A stretch of DNA of 10,038 bases, taken from Deltaproteobacteria bacterium (GTDB lineage: Bacteria; Desulfobacterota; GWC2-55-46; JADFVP01). Made by a program: the position numbers and the translations under genes. Positions 1 through 7,550 of the stretch are shown here, piece by piece; position 1 is the stretch's first letter; the number at the start of each line of letters is the position of its first letter. The stretch covers positions 1-10,038 of the forward strand of contig JAJRYL010000227.1 in the NCBI GenBank assembly GCA_024275855.1. The letters run 5' to 3'. Below the pieces are notes generated by a model. It saw nothing but the letters and a program-made list of their open reading frames with translations, had not been told where the DNA came from and did no database searches.

Positions 1-557
1 CTCTTTATCGATTCGATTAACGTATCGAAAGAGCCGCCCGGCAGATCGGTTCTGCCTACCGAACCGGCAAAGAGCGTGTCTCCGGTAAAGAGCAGCTTGT
101 CCTTTTCAGAGTAAAAGCAGACCCCGCCGGGAGTATGCCCCGGAGTATAAAGGACTTCGAGCGTAATGGAGCCGAGCGTCAGCCGAGCGCCCTCTTTCAG
201 GTAGATATCCGGCGGCGGCAGAGGAGGAACCGTGGCGCCGTAAAAGGCGGCGCACTCCGGCGCCCTCGAATAAAGCTCTGCATCGGCCTTGTTAATACAA
301 CTTCTGGCGCCGACAGCCTCTTTTAAAAAACCGTTGCCGCCAACGTGGTCGAAATGGCCGTGGGTGTTGAGTATGAACTTTGCGTCTATCGACTTTTCTT
401 TCAGCGCGGAGAGTATTCTGTCAACGTCCCCGCCGGGGTCTATAACAAAACCCTCGCGCGTCGCAACATCCCAGTAGACGTAACAGGCAACGTCGAGCGG
501 GCCTACCGTTAACGACAACAGCGCCGTACCCTCGCCGCCGCCAAGTCTGTTTATCAT
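1..557 (-). CDS. Metallo-beta-lactamase-fold hydrolase (glyoxalase II-like), 3' end cut by window edge
   Basis: The gene starts at ATG 557-555 and stays open for 185 codons to the window edge, so the C-terminus is missing. The translation carries the metal-binding motif THGHFDH (residues 65-71, HxHxDH type). A second histidine is in TPGHTPGG (H141), and the bridging aspartate is in FTGDTLFAGSVGRTDLPGG (D160). This arrangement is typical of the small YcbL/GloB-like subgroup of about 210 residues, which hydrolyses thioesters such as S-lactoylglutathione; the true substrate cannot be read from sequence. The start is supported by AGGGGG seven nt upstream (570-565). The protein has about a dozen more N-terminal residues than usual before the conserved LTVGPLDV strand, so a slightly later start is possible. 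The gene lies downstream of the nucleotidyltransferase fusion on the same strand, but a terminator-like hairpin sits between them, so co-transcription is doubtful. No signal peptide is visible, so it is probably cytoplasmic. Confidence 0.9.
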   Translation of the reverse strand, partial: MINRLGGGEGTALLSLTVGPLDVACYVYWDVATREGFVIDPGGDVDRILSALKEKSIDAKFILNTHGHFDHVGGNGFLKEAVGARSCINKADAELYSRAPECAAFYGATVPPLPPPDIYLKEGARLTLGSITLEVLYTPGHTPGGVCFYSEKDKLLFTGDTLFAGSVGRTDLPGGSFDTLIESIK

Positions 558-570
558 AAAAAGACCCCCT

Positions 571-600
571 AAAAAAGAAGCACGCGGCTAACGCCCCGTG
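571..600 (-). terminator. Rho-independent terminator-like hairpin after the nucleotidyltransferase fusion gene
   Basis: On the minus strand, CACG/CGTG arms (600-597 and 584-581) continue through one C/C or G/G mismatch into a GGC/GCC stem around a 4-nt loop (592-589). The T-rich tract CTTCTTTTTT (580-571) follows at once. This has the layout of an intrinsic terminator for the upstream fusion gene (stop at 712-710). Its T-tract ends one base before the AGGGGG ribosome binding site of the hydrolase gene, so it could also act as an attenuator or 5' hairpin for that gene. The short mismatched stem keeps confidence moderate. Confidence 0.55.
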
Positions 601-709
601 CGTAAAATATTAAGTGCGTGGATATAAGTAATTAAAAGACCCTGAACCGGTAACGGATTAAAGACTTAAAAGAAGAACCGTACAGGGAATTGACGTGGCG
701 TAAAAGCGG
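601..709 (-). other. Spacer after the fusion gene, with weak inverted repeat and weak promoter
   Basis: This AT-rich spacer follows the stop codon of the fusion gene. CCCTG (plus 640-644) can pair with CAGGG (683-687), and TAACGG (651-656) can pair with CCGTA (678-682) with a bulge. The resulting loose stem is followed on the minus strand by TCTTTTAATTA, possibly a second, weak terminator. TAATAT on the minus strand (612-607) could be a -10 element for the hydrolase gene, but the hexamer 17 nt upstream (TTAATT) is a poor -35. A start from it would fall at about position 600, right at the terminator-like hairpin. I see no gene here. Confidence 0.25.
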
Positions 710-3223
710 CTACGCCTTCTGGTACTCCCTGATCTTGTCGGAGTACCTTAAAATAAGCTCTTTCGCCACGTTCTCTGTAGCCGCCTCCGCTACTATCAAA
801 AAGTACGGCCTGTCCTGGCTCGGATACGCCGCGACCCAATCTTCTTTAAAGTTTATCCGTATTCCGTCAAGCAGTATGGTGTTTTTGCCTGCCGAGTCTT
901 CGGCGAGGCGGCGCATTACGCGCCCCTTGTTCTCGAAGGCGCACGCTACCCTGTCTTTAAGTATTATAGACGGAGGCAGTTCACGAATGAGCCTGTGAAG
1001 CCGGACGTTTTGAATAGCGAGCATCTCAAGTATCTTGGCGATTGCGAACATGCCGTCGAAATTCGGCTGAAACTGCGGGAAGATAAAACCGCCGCTCGAT
1101 TCACCGACAAAAATTATGTCGGGTTCGCTCGCCGCCTCCATAAGTCCGCGCGCGCTCGTCTTGGTTCTCATAACGGTAAAACCGTAAATCTTGGACAACC
1201 TGTCTATAGCGCCCGACGACGTTACGGGCACGGCGATAGAGCCTTTAACGCCGGCTGCCTTAGAGCACTTAAGCATAAGCAGCGTAACAATATTTAGCGC
1301 CGTGTCACCGTCTATTATCTCTCCGGCATCGTCTACCAGAAAGATTTTTTCTCCTCCGGCATCGAGCAGTATACCGGCGTCAGCCCCGACGGAGCGGACA
1401 ATATTAGAGAGCTGGGCTATTGCTTTATCGAACTCTTCGGCGGTACGCGTTACCTTTGTGCCGTCGAGGTTGGCGTTAAGCGCGATAACCTCGCATCCGA
1501 GGCGGCCAAGGATTGAAGGAAATATTCTTGAAGAACTTCCGTATGAGTAATCGAGCACTATCTTAAACTGTGCCTTGCGTATAACCACGGCATCCACAGC
1601 GGACATAAAAGCGTTTTCGTAGTACTCGAAACCGTGAATAGGAAAGACCATCTCCCCGGTCTCTTCAATAGGAACTCTGCGGTAATCCTCGCGCGCGAAG
1701 AGGCGCTCTATATTCTTCTCGTAGCCGGGATGAAGATCGAGCCCGACCGTATCGAAAAATTTAAGGTCGAGCAATAGAGGGTCGAACGGCGAACGGCGCG
1801 TATGTATTCCGCCCGCCTCCGGGCCGCCGCGGGCGAGCAACCGGCAGACCGGCATCGGCGTTACCCCGTAGTCGTGCACGTTTACGCCTGTAGAGAGTAT
1901 CCCCGTCATAACGGCTCTGTTAATCATTCGCGAGGTCTTGTGAGCGTCGCGCGAGGTAGAGACGAACGAACCCTTTTCGAGCGTAGCGCCGTACGCGGCG
2001 CCGAGCTTTGCGGCAAAGTCGGGACTAAGCTCGATATTCGCGAGCCCGGTTACGCCGTAAGTCGAAAAGATATTCTTGCTCCACTTCTGTCCCCACACCA
2101 GCGAAGAGGCTAACACCGCCCCGTCATCCACTATCTTATGCGGCCATACCTTTACGTTCGGTTTTACCGTAGCGTTGCGCCCGATTACGCAGTCGTCGCT
2201 TACAACCACGTTTTCAGCAAGGTGCGCGCCGCTGCCTATTTCGGTCTTATGCCCTATCACGTTCTCGTGAAGGCTCGCCCCCCGCCCGATCTTAATTCCG
2301 TCCCAAAGTACGGAGTCTATTATAACGGCTCCCTCTTCTATCGTAACGTTCGACCCGATTGAGGTGTTGACTATTCTGGTATCCGCCTCTATCTTGCAGT
2401 TATCCCCGATAACAACCCTTCCTTCAAGCGAAGAGGTAAAATCCACCCTGGTATCGGAGCCTGTCCAGACATCTTTACCGGCAACGGGTTCTCCCGGAAT
2501 ATTAACATGAACCCGCCCCTCCAATATGTCCATATTGGCCTGCCGGTACTCGTCGAGACTACCTACATCTTTCCAGTACCCCTCAGCGACACAACCGAAA
2601 ATAGGTTTATCCTCTTTTAAGAGTATAGGAAAAAGGTCTTTGCTGAAGTCGAACTCTTCACCCTCCGGCAGGTAGTCGAGCACCTCCGGGTCGAGTATGT
2701 AGATACCCGTATTGATGGTATCGCTGAAGACCTCGCCCCAGCCCGGTTTTTCAAGAAAGCGGGTTATCCTGCCGTTGTCGTCGGTAATGACTATGCCGAA
2801 AGCGAGCGGGTTGTCTACTCGCGTTAAGACTATAGTGGCTATCGCCTTCTTCTTTTTATGAAACTCGATGGCTTCGGAAATATTGATGTCGGTCAGCACG
2901 TCGCCGGAGATTACAAGCGTAGTATGGTCGCCTTCAACCCCCCTCATCGCCGCCGCTACCGCGCCGGCGGTACCGAGGTCGCTCGTGGCCGTAACATAAT
3001 CGAAGTTGGCCCCGAACTTTTTACCGTCGCCAAAGTAACCTGTTATGGTCTCCGGCTGAAAGTAAAGCAGGGCGGTAAGGTCGGTAATGGAGTTCTCTTT
3101 AAGAAGGTCTACTATGTGCTCCATGATAGGCCGATTCACCATCGGTACCATGGGCTTTGGCATGCTGTTGGTAAGAGGTCGTAACCTGGTGCCGAAACCT
3201 CCGGCCATAATAACGCACTTCAA
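710..3223 (-). CDS. Fused sugar-1-phosphate nucleotidyltransferase / left-handed beta-helix / phosphohexomutase-like protein
   Basis: This 837-residue three-part protein begins with a nucleotidyltransferase domain (about 1-235) showing GGFGTRLRPLT (8-18), PKPMVPMVNRP (22-32) and WKDVGSLDEYRQAN (217-230). These are the marks of the mannose-1-phosphate guanylyltransferase / glucose-1-phosphate nucleotidyltransferase family. Hexapeptide repeats forming a left-handed beta-helix follow (about 260-375), then an alpha-D-phosphohexomutase-like region (about 385-837). Such fusions of about 830-840 residues are usually annotated as mannose-1-phosphate guanyltransferase; GDP-mannose synthesis is plausible, but the base and sugar are not shown by sequence. 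The mutase half lacks canonical catalytic motifs: HTRRSPFDP (474-482) stands where TASHNP is expected, DAGGEK (621-626) for DGDGDR, GESSGG (707-712) for GExSGH, and YPSQDRP (800-806) for RPSGTEP. It may therefore be inactive or repurposed. The start is TTG (3223-3221) with GGAGG five nt upstream (3233-3229), directly followed by the conserved KCVIMAGG strand. It lies downstream of plsY. Confidence 0.92.
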   Translation of the reverse strand: MKCVIMAGGFGTRLRPLTNSMPKPMVPMVNRPIMEHIVDLLKENSITDLTALLYFQPETITGYFGDGKKFGANFDYVTATSDLGTAGAVAAAMRGVEGDHTTLVISGDVLTDINISEAIEFHKKKKAIATIVLTRVDNPLAFGIVITDDNGRITRFLEKPGWGEVFSDTINTGIYILDPEVLDYLPEGEEFDFSKDLFPILLKEDKPIFGCVAEGYWKDVGSLDEYRQANMDILEGRVHVNIPGEPVAGKDVWTGSDTRVDFTSSLEGRVVIGDNCKIEADTRIVNTSIGSNVTIEEGAVIIDSVLWDGIKIGRGASLHENVIGHKTEIGSGAHLAENVVVSDDCVIGRNATVKPNVKVWPHKIVDDGAVLASSLVWGQKWSKNIFSTYGVTGLANIELSPDFAAKLGAAYGATLEKGSFVSTSRDAHKTSRMINRAVMTGILSTGVNVHDYGVTPMPVCRLLARGGPEAGGIHTRRSPFDPLLLDLKFFDTVGLDLHPGYEKNIERLFAREDYRRVPIEETGEMVFPIHGFEYYENAFMSAVDAVVIRKAQFKIVLDYSYGSSSRIFPSILGRLGCEVIALNANLDGTKVTRTAEEFDKAIAQLSNIVRSVGADAGILLDAGGEKIFLVDDAGEIIDGDTALNIVTLLMLKCSKAAGVKGSIAVPVTSSGAIDRLSKIYGFTVMRTKTSARGLMEAASEPDIIFVGESSGGFIFPQFQPNFDGMFAIAKILEMLAIQNVRLHRLIRELPPSIILKDRVACAFENKGRVMRRLAEDSAGKNTILLDGIRINFKEDWVAAYPSQDRPYFLIVAEAATENVAKELILRYSDKIREYQKA

Positions 3224-3280
3224 TGGCGCCTCCGTTCTGCTCAGTGTGCAAATGTCTTCAAATGGGTCTTAATTCTAAAA

Positions 3281-3309
3281 AGTATACGCAACTTGGTTAG
3301 AGAGATTAA
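3281..3309 (-). promoter_or_regulatory. Candidate sigma-70 promoter for the fusion gene
   Basis: On the minus strand TATACT (3286-3281; five of six matches to the -10 consensus) is preceded after 17 nt by TTAATC (3309-3304), a weak -35. Transcription would begin near 3275 and give a leader of about 50 nt carrying the GGAGG site before the TTG start. A second possibility further upstream, TTGACC with TAAAGT 18 nt later, lies near the plsY stop codon. The 155-nt gap between plsY and the fusion gene is consistent with separate transcription. The call rests only on sequence match. Confidence 0.35.
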
Positions 3310-3378
3310 CACACTCTGTGCGTTTTCGTCATTCGATACTTAACTTTAACAGTAATTGCGGGCTAAGGTCAAGACAAC

Positions 3379-3972
3379 TCAAATCTTATTCTCAACTCCG
3401 GCCGCGAGCCGCTTAATATTGCCGCGATGGCGGAAAATAACCACCGCCGCAACAGCTACACCTAATAGCGTGTACTGCTTTGTACCGGGTAGTAAAGAGA
3501 GAAATACCGGCATTAAAGCGGTGCCTATTATAGAGCCGAGCGAGACGTACCTTTTAAAGAGCACGACCAGCACGAAAGAGAGCACCACAAGCCCTGTAGC
3601 GGCAGGCGAAATAGCCGCAAAGACTCCGCAGGCCGTGGCCACGCCCTTTCCCCCCCTGAATCGGGTAAATACCGGAAAAACATGGCCTATAACCGCGCCG
3701 AAACCTACCAAACTGATAACGAAAGAGCCCGCGCCTAAGTACCAGGCCACGTAAACAGGGGCAAAACCTTTAAAAAGGTCGAGCGCAAGGGTGATTAACC
3801 CGGCGCTTTTACCGGCGGAGCGGCGCACGTTTGTAGCGCCTATATTACCCGAACCGACGCTTCGCGGGTCTACCCCGCCCATAATCCTTGAGACCACAAG
3901 CCCGAAAGGCACGGAACCGATCAGGTACGCAACAGGCACAAGCAGCAAATAGGGAGAAAAAGCAACTTCCAT
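3379..3972 (-). CDS. plsY: Glycerol-3-phosphate acyltransferase PlsY
   Basis: PlsY transfers an acyl group from acyl-phosphate to glycerol-3-phosphate, making lysophosphatidic acid, the first step of phospholipid synthesis in most bacteria. It is an integral inner-membrane protein. All family motifs are visible in this 197-residue product: AYLIGSVPFG (15-24), GSGNIGATNVRR (40-51), DLFKG (65-69), GHVFPVFTRFRGGKGVAT (96-113) and RHRGNIKRLAAGVE (181-194). Hydrophobic stretches at about 8-30, 55-79, 82-104, 112-139 and 145-181 fit the multi-pass topology. The length matches the family. The start is ATG 3972-3970; no strong ribosome binding site precedes it (an AAGAACGG-like stretch is the best). 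Its partner PlsX is not in the window. The gene stands 288 nt downstream of glmS and 155 nt upstream of the fusion gene, so it may have its own promoter, though none is convincing. Confidence 0.97.
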   Translation of the reverse strand: MEVAFSPYLLLVPVAYLIGSVPFGLVVSRIMGGVDPRSVGSGNIGATNVRRSAGKSAGLITLALDLFKGFAPVYVAWYLGAGSFVISLVGFGAVIGHVFPVFTRFRGGKGVATACGVFAAISPAATGLVVLSFVLVVLFKRYVSLGSIIGTALMPVFLSLLPGTKQYTLLGVAVAAVVIFRHRGNIKRLAAGVENKI

Positions 3973-4260
3973 ATTAGAAAACCGTTCTTTTTTAATCTCT
4001 TAAGAGGCACGGTCAGCAAGTGCGTACCGCGCGCCCGACCCTGCCTTACCTGTAAAACCGGTCACCGTAAAACAGCAGGTAACCATTAAAATAGATCCGG
4101 CGATATAACTCCACCGCCTGCCACAAGCCGCCGGTAGCATGGCATACCCGAAACGAAAATTGAGCGCCGTATACGACGCTTTTTGACGATTCCGTAAAAG
4201 AGTCGAATACACCCTGAAAAGTAACAGGTATTGGATATAAATAGAAAGGAAAAAAAGAAG
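3973..4260. other. glmS-plsY intergenic spacer with no supported gene
   Basis: Directly after the glmS stop codon the minus strand reads CTTCTTTTTTTCC, a T-tract that could help termination, but I see no good stem before it. The spacer also holds a perfect palindrome CTCTTAAGAG (3997-4006) and a direct repeat GTAAAAC flanking CGGTCACC near 4050-4074. A 70-codon open frame on the minus strand (GTG start at 4212, stop near 4000) has one hydrophobic segment, but it lacks a ribosome binding site at a usable distance and resembles no family I know. I do not call it a gene. Confidence 0.4.
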
Positions 4261-6081
4261 CTACTCTACGGTAACCGACTTGGCGAGGTTGCGGGGCTGG
4301 GCAACATCGGTGCCCTTCTGCACGGCTATATGGTAGGCGAGAACCTGAAGCGGAACGGTTACGAGTATAGGCGTAAGGTAGACCGACGTAACCGGAATGG
4401 TTATAAGATCGTCGGCCCTTGTCGAGGCCTCGGTATCGCCCTCTGAAACAACCGCTATTATGGAGCCGAGCCTTGCGTGCACCTCCTCCATATTGCCGAG
4501 CATCTTCGGGTATGTCGCGTCGCGTGGCGCAATAGCCACTACGGGCATCTCCTCGTCTATAAGCGCAATAGGGCCGTGTTTCATCTCTCCGGCGGCGTAA
4601 CCCTCTGCATGGATGTACGAAATCTCCTTTAGCTTCAACGCCCCTTCGAGCGCTATAGGAAAGTTTATACCCCTGCCTATATAGATAAAGTCCCGGTAAT
4701 GGAAGTACCTGCGCGCGAGCGCCTCTATGTAATCCGCGCTATCGAGTATAGTCTCTATCTTTTTCGGTATCTTTATAAGCTCTTGAATAAGCTCCTTTAT
4801 CCGTCCCGCATCAAGCGTGCCCAACGTCTGCCCGAAGTAGAGCGCAAGAAGGTAGAGCGCTGTAAGCTGCGTGGTAAAGGCCTTGGTGGATGCTACGCCA
4901 ATTTCGGGGCCGGCATGGGTCATAAAAGTCCAGTCGGTCTCGCGTGTAAGGCTCGACTCCATAACATTGCAGATAGAGATGACGGTCGCGCCCTTGCGCT
5001 TCGCCTCTTTTACAGCGGCAAGCGTATCGGCTGTTTCGCCGGACTGGGAAATAGCTATAACAAGCGTAGACTCACCGACCAGCGGGTTACGGTACCTGAA
5101 TTCGCTGGCAAGGTCTACCTCGGTCGGAATAGAGCAGAAGTCCTCGAAGATATACTTGCCCGTAAGGGCAGCGTGCCACGACGTGCCGCAGGCTATTATA
5201 TATATTCTCTTAACAGACGACAGATCTATATCGAAACCGTCGAAAAAGACCTCTCCCTTCTCTTCGAGCACCTGCCCTCTAAAGGTATCGGTAACGGCGC
5301 GCGGCTGCTCGAATATCTCTTTGAGCATAAAGTGGCGGTACCCGCCCTTCTCCGCCATTACAGGGCTCCAGTTTATATTTGTCTCTTTTCTATCAACCGC
5401 GTGTCCCTCGAAATCTGTTATCTCGACCTCGCCGCCGGTTATGGATACTATGTCGCCGTCGTGAAGGAATATCGCTTTTCGCGTTACGTCGAGTATGGCC
5501 GGAATATCGGAAGAGATTATAGTCTCGTTCTCTCCGACACCAACGATCATGGGGCACTCAAGACGCGCCCCGATTATAGTGCCCGGCTCCTTTTCACTGA
5601 GAGCGAGGAGAGCGAACGTGCCCTTAATCCTTTTTACCGCGCTGCGCACGGCATCCGCCAGACACAGACCCTCTGCCGTGGCCCGCTGAATAAGGTGGCT
5701 CAGTATTTCGGTATCGGTCTCGGACTTAAAGACCGCGCCCGAGGCCTTAAGCTCGTCTTTCAAGACAAGGTAGTTCTCTATAATACCGTTATGCACCACA
5801 GCCACGCCACCCTCCATATGCGGGTGCGCGTTCTGCTCGCTCGGCCTGCCGTGCGTCGCCCACCTTGTGTGGCCTATGCCGGTATGCGCGGAAAGCGGCC
5901 TTTTTAATATCTCCATAGTAAGGTTGTTTAGCTTACCCACCGAGCGGCGAAGCTCGATTCCGGCATCCTTCATAACGGCGATTCCGGCAGAATCGTACCC
6001 GCGGTACTCAAGCTTCTGCAACCCGCTAAGAAGAACATCCACCGCGTCTCTCGAACCGGTATACCCGACTATTCCGCACAT
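4261..6081 (-). CDS. glmS: Glutamine--fructose-6-phosphate aminotransferase (isomerizing) GlmS
   Basis: GlmS converts fructose-6-phosphate and glutamine to glucosamine-6-phosphate, the committed step to UDP-GlcNAc for peptidoglycan and lipopolysaccharide. The product is 606 residues, full length for the family. The start is set by MCGIVGY, because Cys2 becomes the N-terminal nucleophile after Met removal. The frame is open 20 codons further upstream into glmU, but that extension would block the active cysteine. The glutaminase domain (about 2-235) shows GHTRWATHG (70-78), HNGIIEN (97-103) and ETDTE (121-125). The two SIS isomerase domains follow, with ACGTSWHAAL (297-306), ISQSGETADT (344-353), ASTKAFTTQL (397-406) and KLKEISYIHAEGYAAGEMKH (483-502). 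The conserved tail ends QPRNLAKSVTVE, whose lysine is catalytic. The ATG lies 4 nt after the glmU stop and its GAGGGG site (6098-6093) is inside the end of glmU, so translation is probably coupled. No glmS ribozyme is expected or seen. Confidence 0.98.
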   Translation of the reverse strand: MCGIVGYTGSRDAVDVLLSGLQKLEYRGYDSAGIAVMKDAGIELRRSVGKLNNLTMEILKRPLSAHTGIGHTRWATHGRPSEQNAHPHMEGGVAVVHNGIIENYLVLKDELKASGAVFKSETDTEILSHLIQRATAEGLCLADAVRSAVKRIKGTFALLALSEKEPGTIIGARLECPMIVGVGENETIISSDIPAILDVTRKAIFLHDGDIVSITGGEVEITDFEGHAVDRKETNINWSPVMAEKGGYRHFMLKEIFEQPRAVTDTFRGQVLEEKGEVFFDGFDIDLSSVKRIYIIACGTSWHAALTGKYIFEDFCSIPTEVDLASEFRYRNPLVGESTLVIAISQSGETADTLAAVKEAKRKGATVISICNVMESSLTRETDWTFMTHAGPEIGVASTKAFTTQLTALYLLALYFGQTLGTLDAGRIKELIQELIKIPKKIETILDSADYIEALARRYFHYRDFIYIGRGINFPIALEGALKLKEISYIHAEGYAAGEMKHGPIALIDEEMPVVAIAPRDATYPKMLGNMEEVHARLGSIIAVVSEGDTEASTRADDLITIPVTSVYLTPILVTVPLQVLAYHIAVQKGTDVAQPRNLAKSVTVE

Positions 6082-6085
6082 AAAC

Positions 6086-7513
6086 TTATCTACCCCTCTT
6101 CTTTCTCTTTCCGTTTCCGGCCAAAAGACCTCTTTTGGCAACCCAGCCCTTTTTTACCTTCTGCTCCACACGCGCCACAACCAACGCTCCGGCCGGAACG
6201 TCTTTAGTTACGGTGGTGCCGCTTCCGACATAAGCATTTCTGCCGACCTTAACGGGCGCTATCAACTGAGAATCGCTGCCCACAAAGACATTGTCGGATA
6301 TAGTGGTTACAAACTTGTTCTTTCCGTCGTAGTTGCAGGTAATTGCGCCGGCGCCTATATTTACGTCTCTTCCGATTATCGCGTCGCCTAAGTAACTTAG
6401 GTGTCCGGCCTTGCTGCCCCTGCCCATTTTAACTTTTTTAAGCTCTACGAAGTTGCCTATGCGAACTTCGTCCGCAAGAACATTGCCGGGCCTTAGATGC
6501 GCTGACGGCCCTAAACTTACGCCTTTGCCGATACGGCTCTCTTCCACAACCGTGCCGCTCTTTACACGCGTATTGTCGCCGATGCGCGAGTCCACTATCT
6601 TTACGCACTCTTCTATAACGACGCCGCGGCCTATTACGGTAGAGCCTTTAAGGTGAACACCCGGATAGATAACCGAATCTTTTCCGACCTTTACCCCGAA
6701 GTCCACATACGTTGCCCCGGGGTCTATAACAGTAACGCCCGAAAGCATAAGCTCTTTTAATATCCTCATACGCATTACAGCCGATACCATCGAAAGCTCT
6801 ACCCTGTTGTTTACCCCCATAACCTCATGCGTGTCCGTATGGGTAAGCGCCCTTACTGCCATGCCCTTTGCAACGGCAAGGGATAAAAGATCCGGCAGGT
6901 AGTACTCGCCCTGCGCGTTCTCGGTCTTTAGCTTCTTGATATTTTTAAAAAGAAAGTCCGAGTCAAAAAGATATAACCCGGTATTTATCTCTTTTATAAG
7001 CCCCTCGGCGGCGGTACAGTCTTTTTGCTCGACTACGCCTGTTACCCTGTTCCTGTCGTCCCTTACGACCCTGCCGTAACCGGAGGGGTCGCTCAATATA
7101 GCGGATATAAAGGTGAGCGCAACGCCTTTGCCGCCACGCCCTACGCCTCTTTCATGAAGACGTTTAAGCCCCTTTAACGTAGAGGAGGTAATAAGGGGAA
7201 CGTCGCCGGAGAGAACAAACAGGCCGCCCTTAAAACCCTTAAGCGCGTCGAGCCCGCACTTTACGGCGTGCCCCGTGCCGAGCTGCTCTTTCTGCTCTAC
7301 GAACTTTACGCCCGACCCGGCAAACTTTTTACGAACGTCTGCGGAACCGTGCCCCACCACAACGACCGTGCTCTTTACCTTAAGCTCTTTAAGGGCCCCG
7401 AGAACGTGGCCGAGCATAGTGGCGCCAGCAACCTCGTGCAGCACCTTCGAAAGGTCGGACTTCATTCTTGTGCCCTTGCCTGCGGCAAGGATTATCGCAG
7501 CGTAATTTTCCAT
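6086..7513 (-). CDS. glmU: Bifunctional glucosamine-1-phosphate acetyltransferase / GlcNAc-1-P uridylyltransferase GlmU
   Basis: GlmU acetylates glucosamine-1-phosphate and then joins the product to UMP, giving UDP-GlcNAc in the cytoplasm. The 475-residue product has both halves. The uridylyltransferase domain (about 1-240) shows ILAAGKGTRMKSDLSKVLH (8-26), EQLGTGHAV (76-84), SGDVPL (102-107), NAQGEYYLPD (199-208) and GVNNRVELS (233-241). One small departure is S22 where proline is usual. The left-handed beta-helix acetyltransferase domain (about 262-450) carries KAGHLSYLGDA (368-378), with the likely catalytic His371, and NIGAGAITCNYDG (385-397). The protein runs about 20 residues past the usual end in a strongly basic tail (about 451-475). 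ATG 7513-7511 is the only reasonable start. Its only Shine-Dalgarno-like sequence, GAGG (7519-7516), is just 2 nt away, and a promoter -10 lies 10 nt upstream, suggesting a leaderless or nearly leaderless mRNA. It heads the leftward cluster with glmS. Confidence 0.98.
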   Translation of the reverse strand: MENYAAIILAAGKGTRMKSDLSKVLHEVAGATMLGHVLGALKELKVKSTVVVVGHGSADVRKKFAGSGVKFVEQKEQLGTGHAVKCGLDALKGFKGGLFVLSGDVPLITSSTLKGLKRLHERGVGRGGKGVALTFISAILSDPSGYGRVVRDDRNRVTGVVEQKDCTAAEGLIKEINTGLYLFDSDFLFKNIKKLKTENAQGEYYLPDLLSLAVAKGMAVRALTHTDTHEVMGVNNRVELSMVSAVMRMRILKELMLSGVTVIDPGATYVDFGVKVGKDSVIYPGVHLKGSTVIGRGVVIEECVKIVDSRIGDNTRVKSGTVVEESRIGKGVSLGPSAHLRPGNVLADEVRIGNFVELKKVKMGRGSKAGHLSYLGDAIIGRDVNIGAGAITCNYDGKNKFVTTISDNVFVGSDSQLIAPVKVGRNAYVGSGTTVTKDVPAGALVVARVEQKVKKGWVAKRGLLAGNGKRKKRGR

Positions 7514-7523
7514 AACCTCACAC

Positions 7524-7550
7524 GTTATAGAACCGCTCGACCTCAGTCAA
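7524..7550 (-). promoter_or_regulatory. Candidate glmU-glmS promoter
   Basis: On the minus strand TTGACT (7550-7545; five of six to the -35 consensus) is followed after a short 15-nt spacer by TATAAC (7529-7524; five of six to the -10 consensus). Only 10 nt separate the -10 from the glmU ATG, so the predicted transcription start is at about 7517, within a few bases of the start codon. The 15-nt spacer is below the optimum of 17. This is the best sigma-70-like match upstream of glmU. Confidence 0.5.

Noticed and set aside
4000..4212. 70-codon open frame with one hydrophobic segment between glmS and plsY
   Set aside because: It has a GTG start with no Shine-Dalgarno at a usable distance, no family resemblance and unremarkable codon use; it is short enough to be chance.
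620..4243. Shared GGATATAARTA sequence in two spacers (620-630 and 4233-4243)
   Set aside because: It is an 11-mer with one mismatch in AT-rich sequence; no further copies or common placement relative to genes were found.
4699..5907. 402-codon open frame on the plus strand opposite glmS
   Set aside because: It is antisense to a full-length, highly conserved glmS and reads as a mirror of its codon use, with no domain recognisable.
6082..6141. 20-codon N-terminal extension of glmS from an upstream start
   Set aside because: GlmS needs Cys2 exposed as the N-terminal nucleophile, so translation must start at MCGIVGY; the extension also overlaps the end of glmU.
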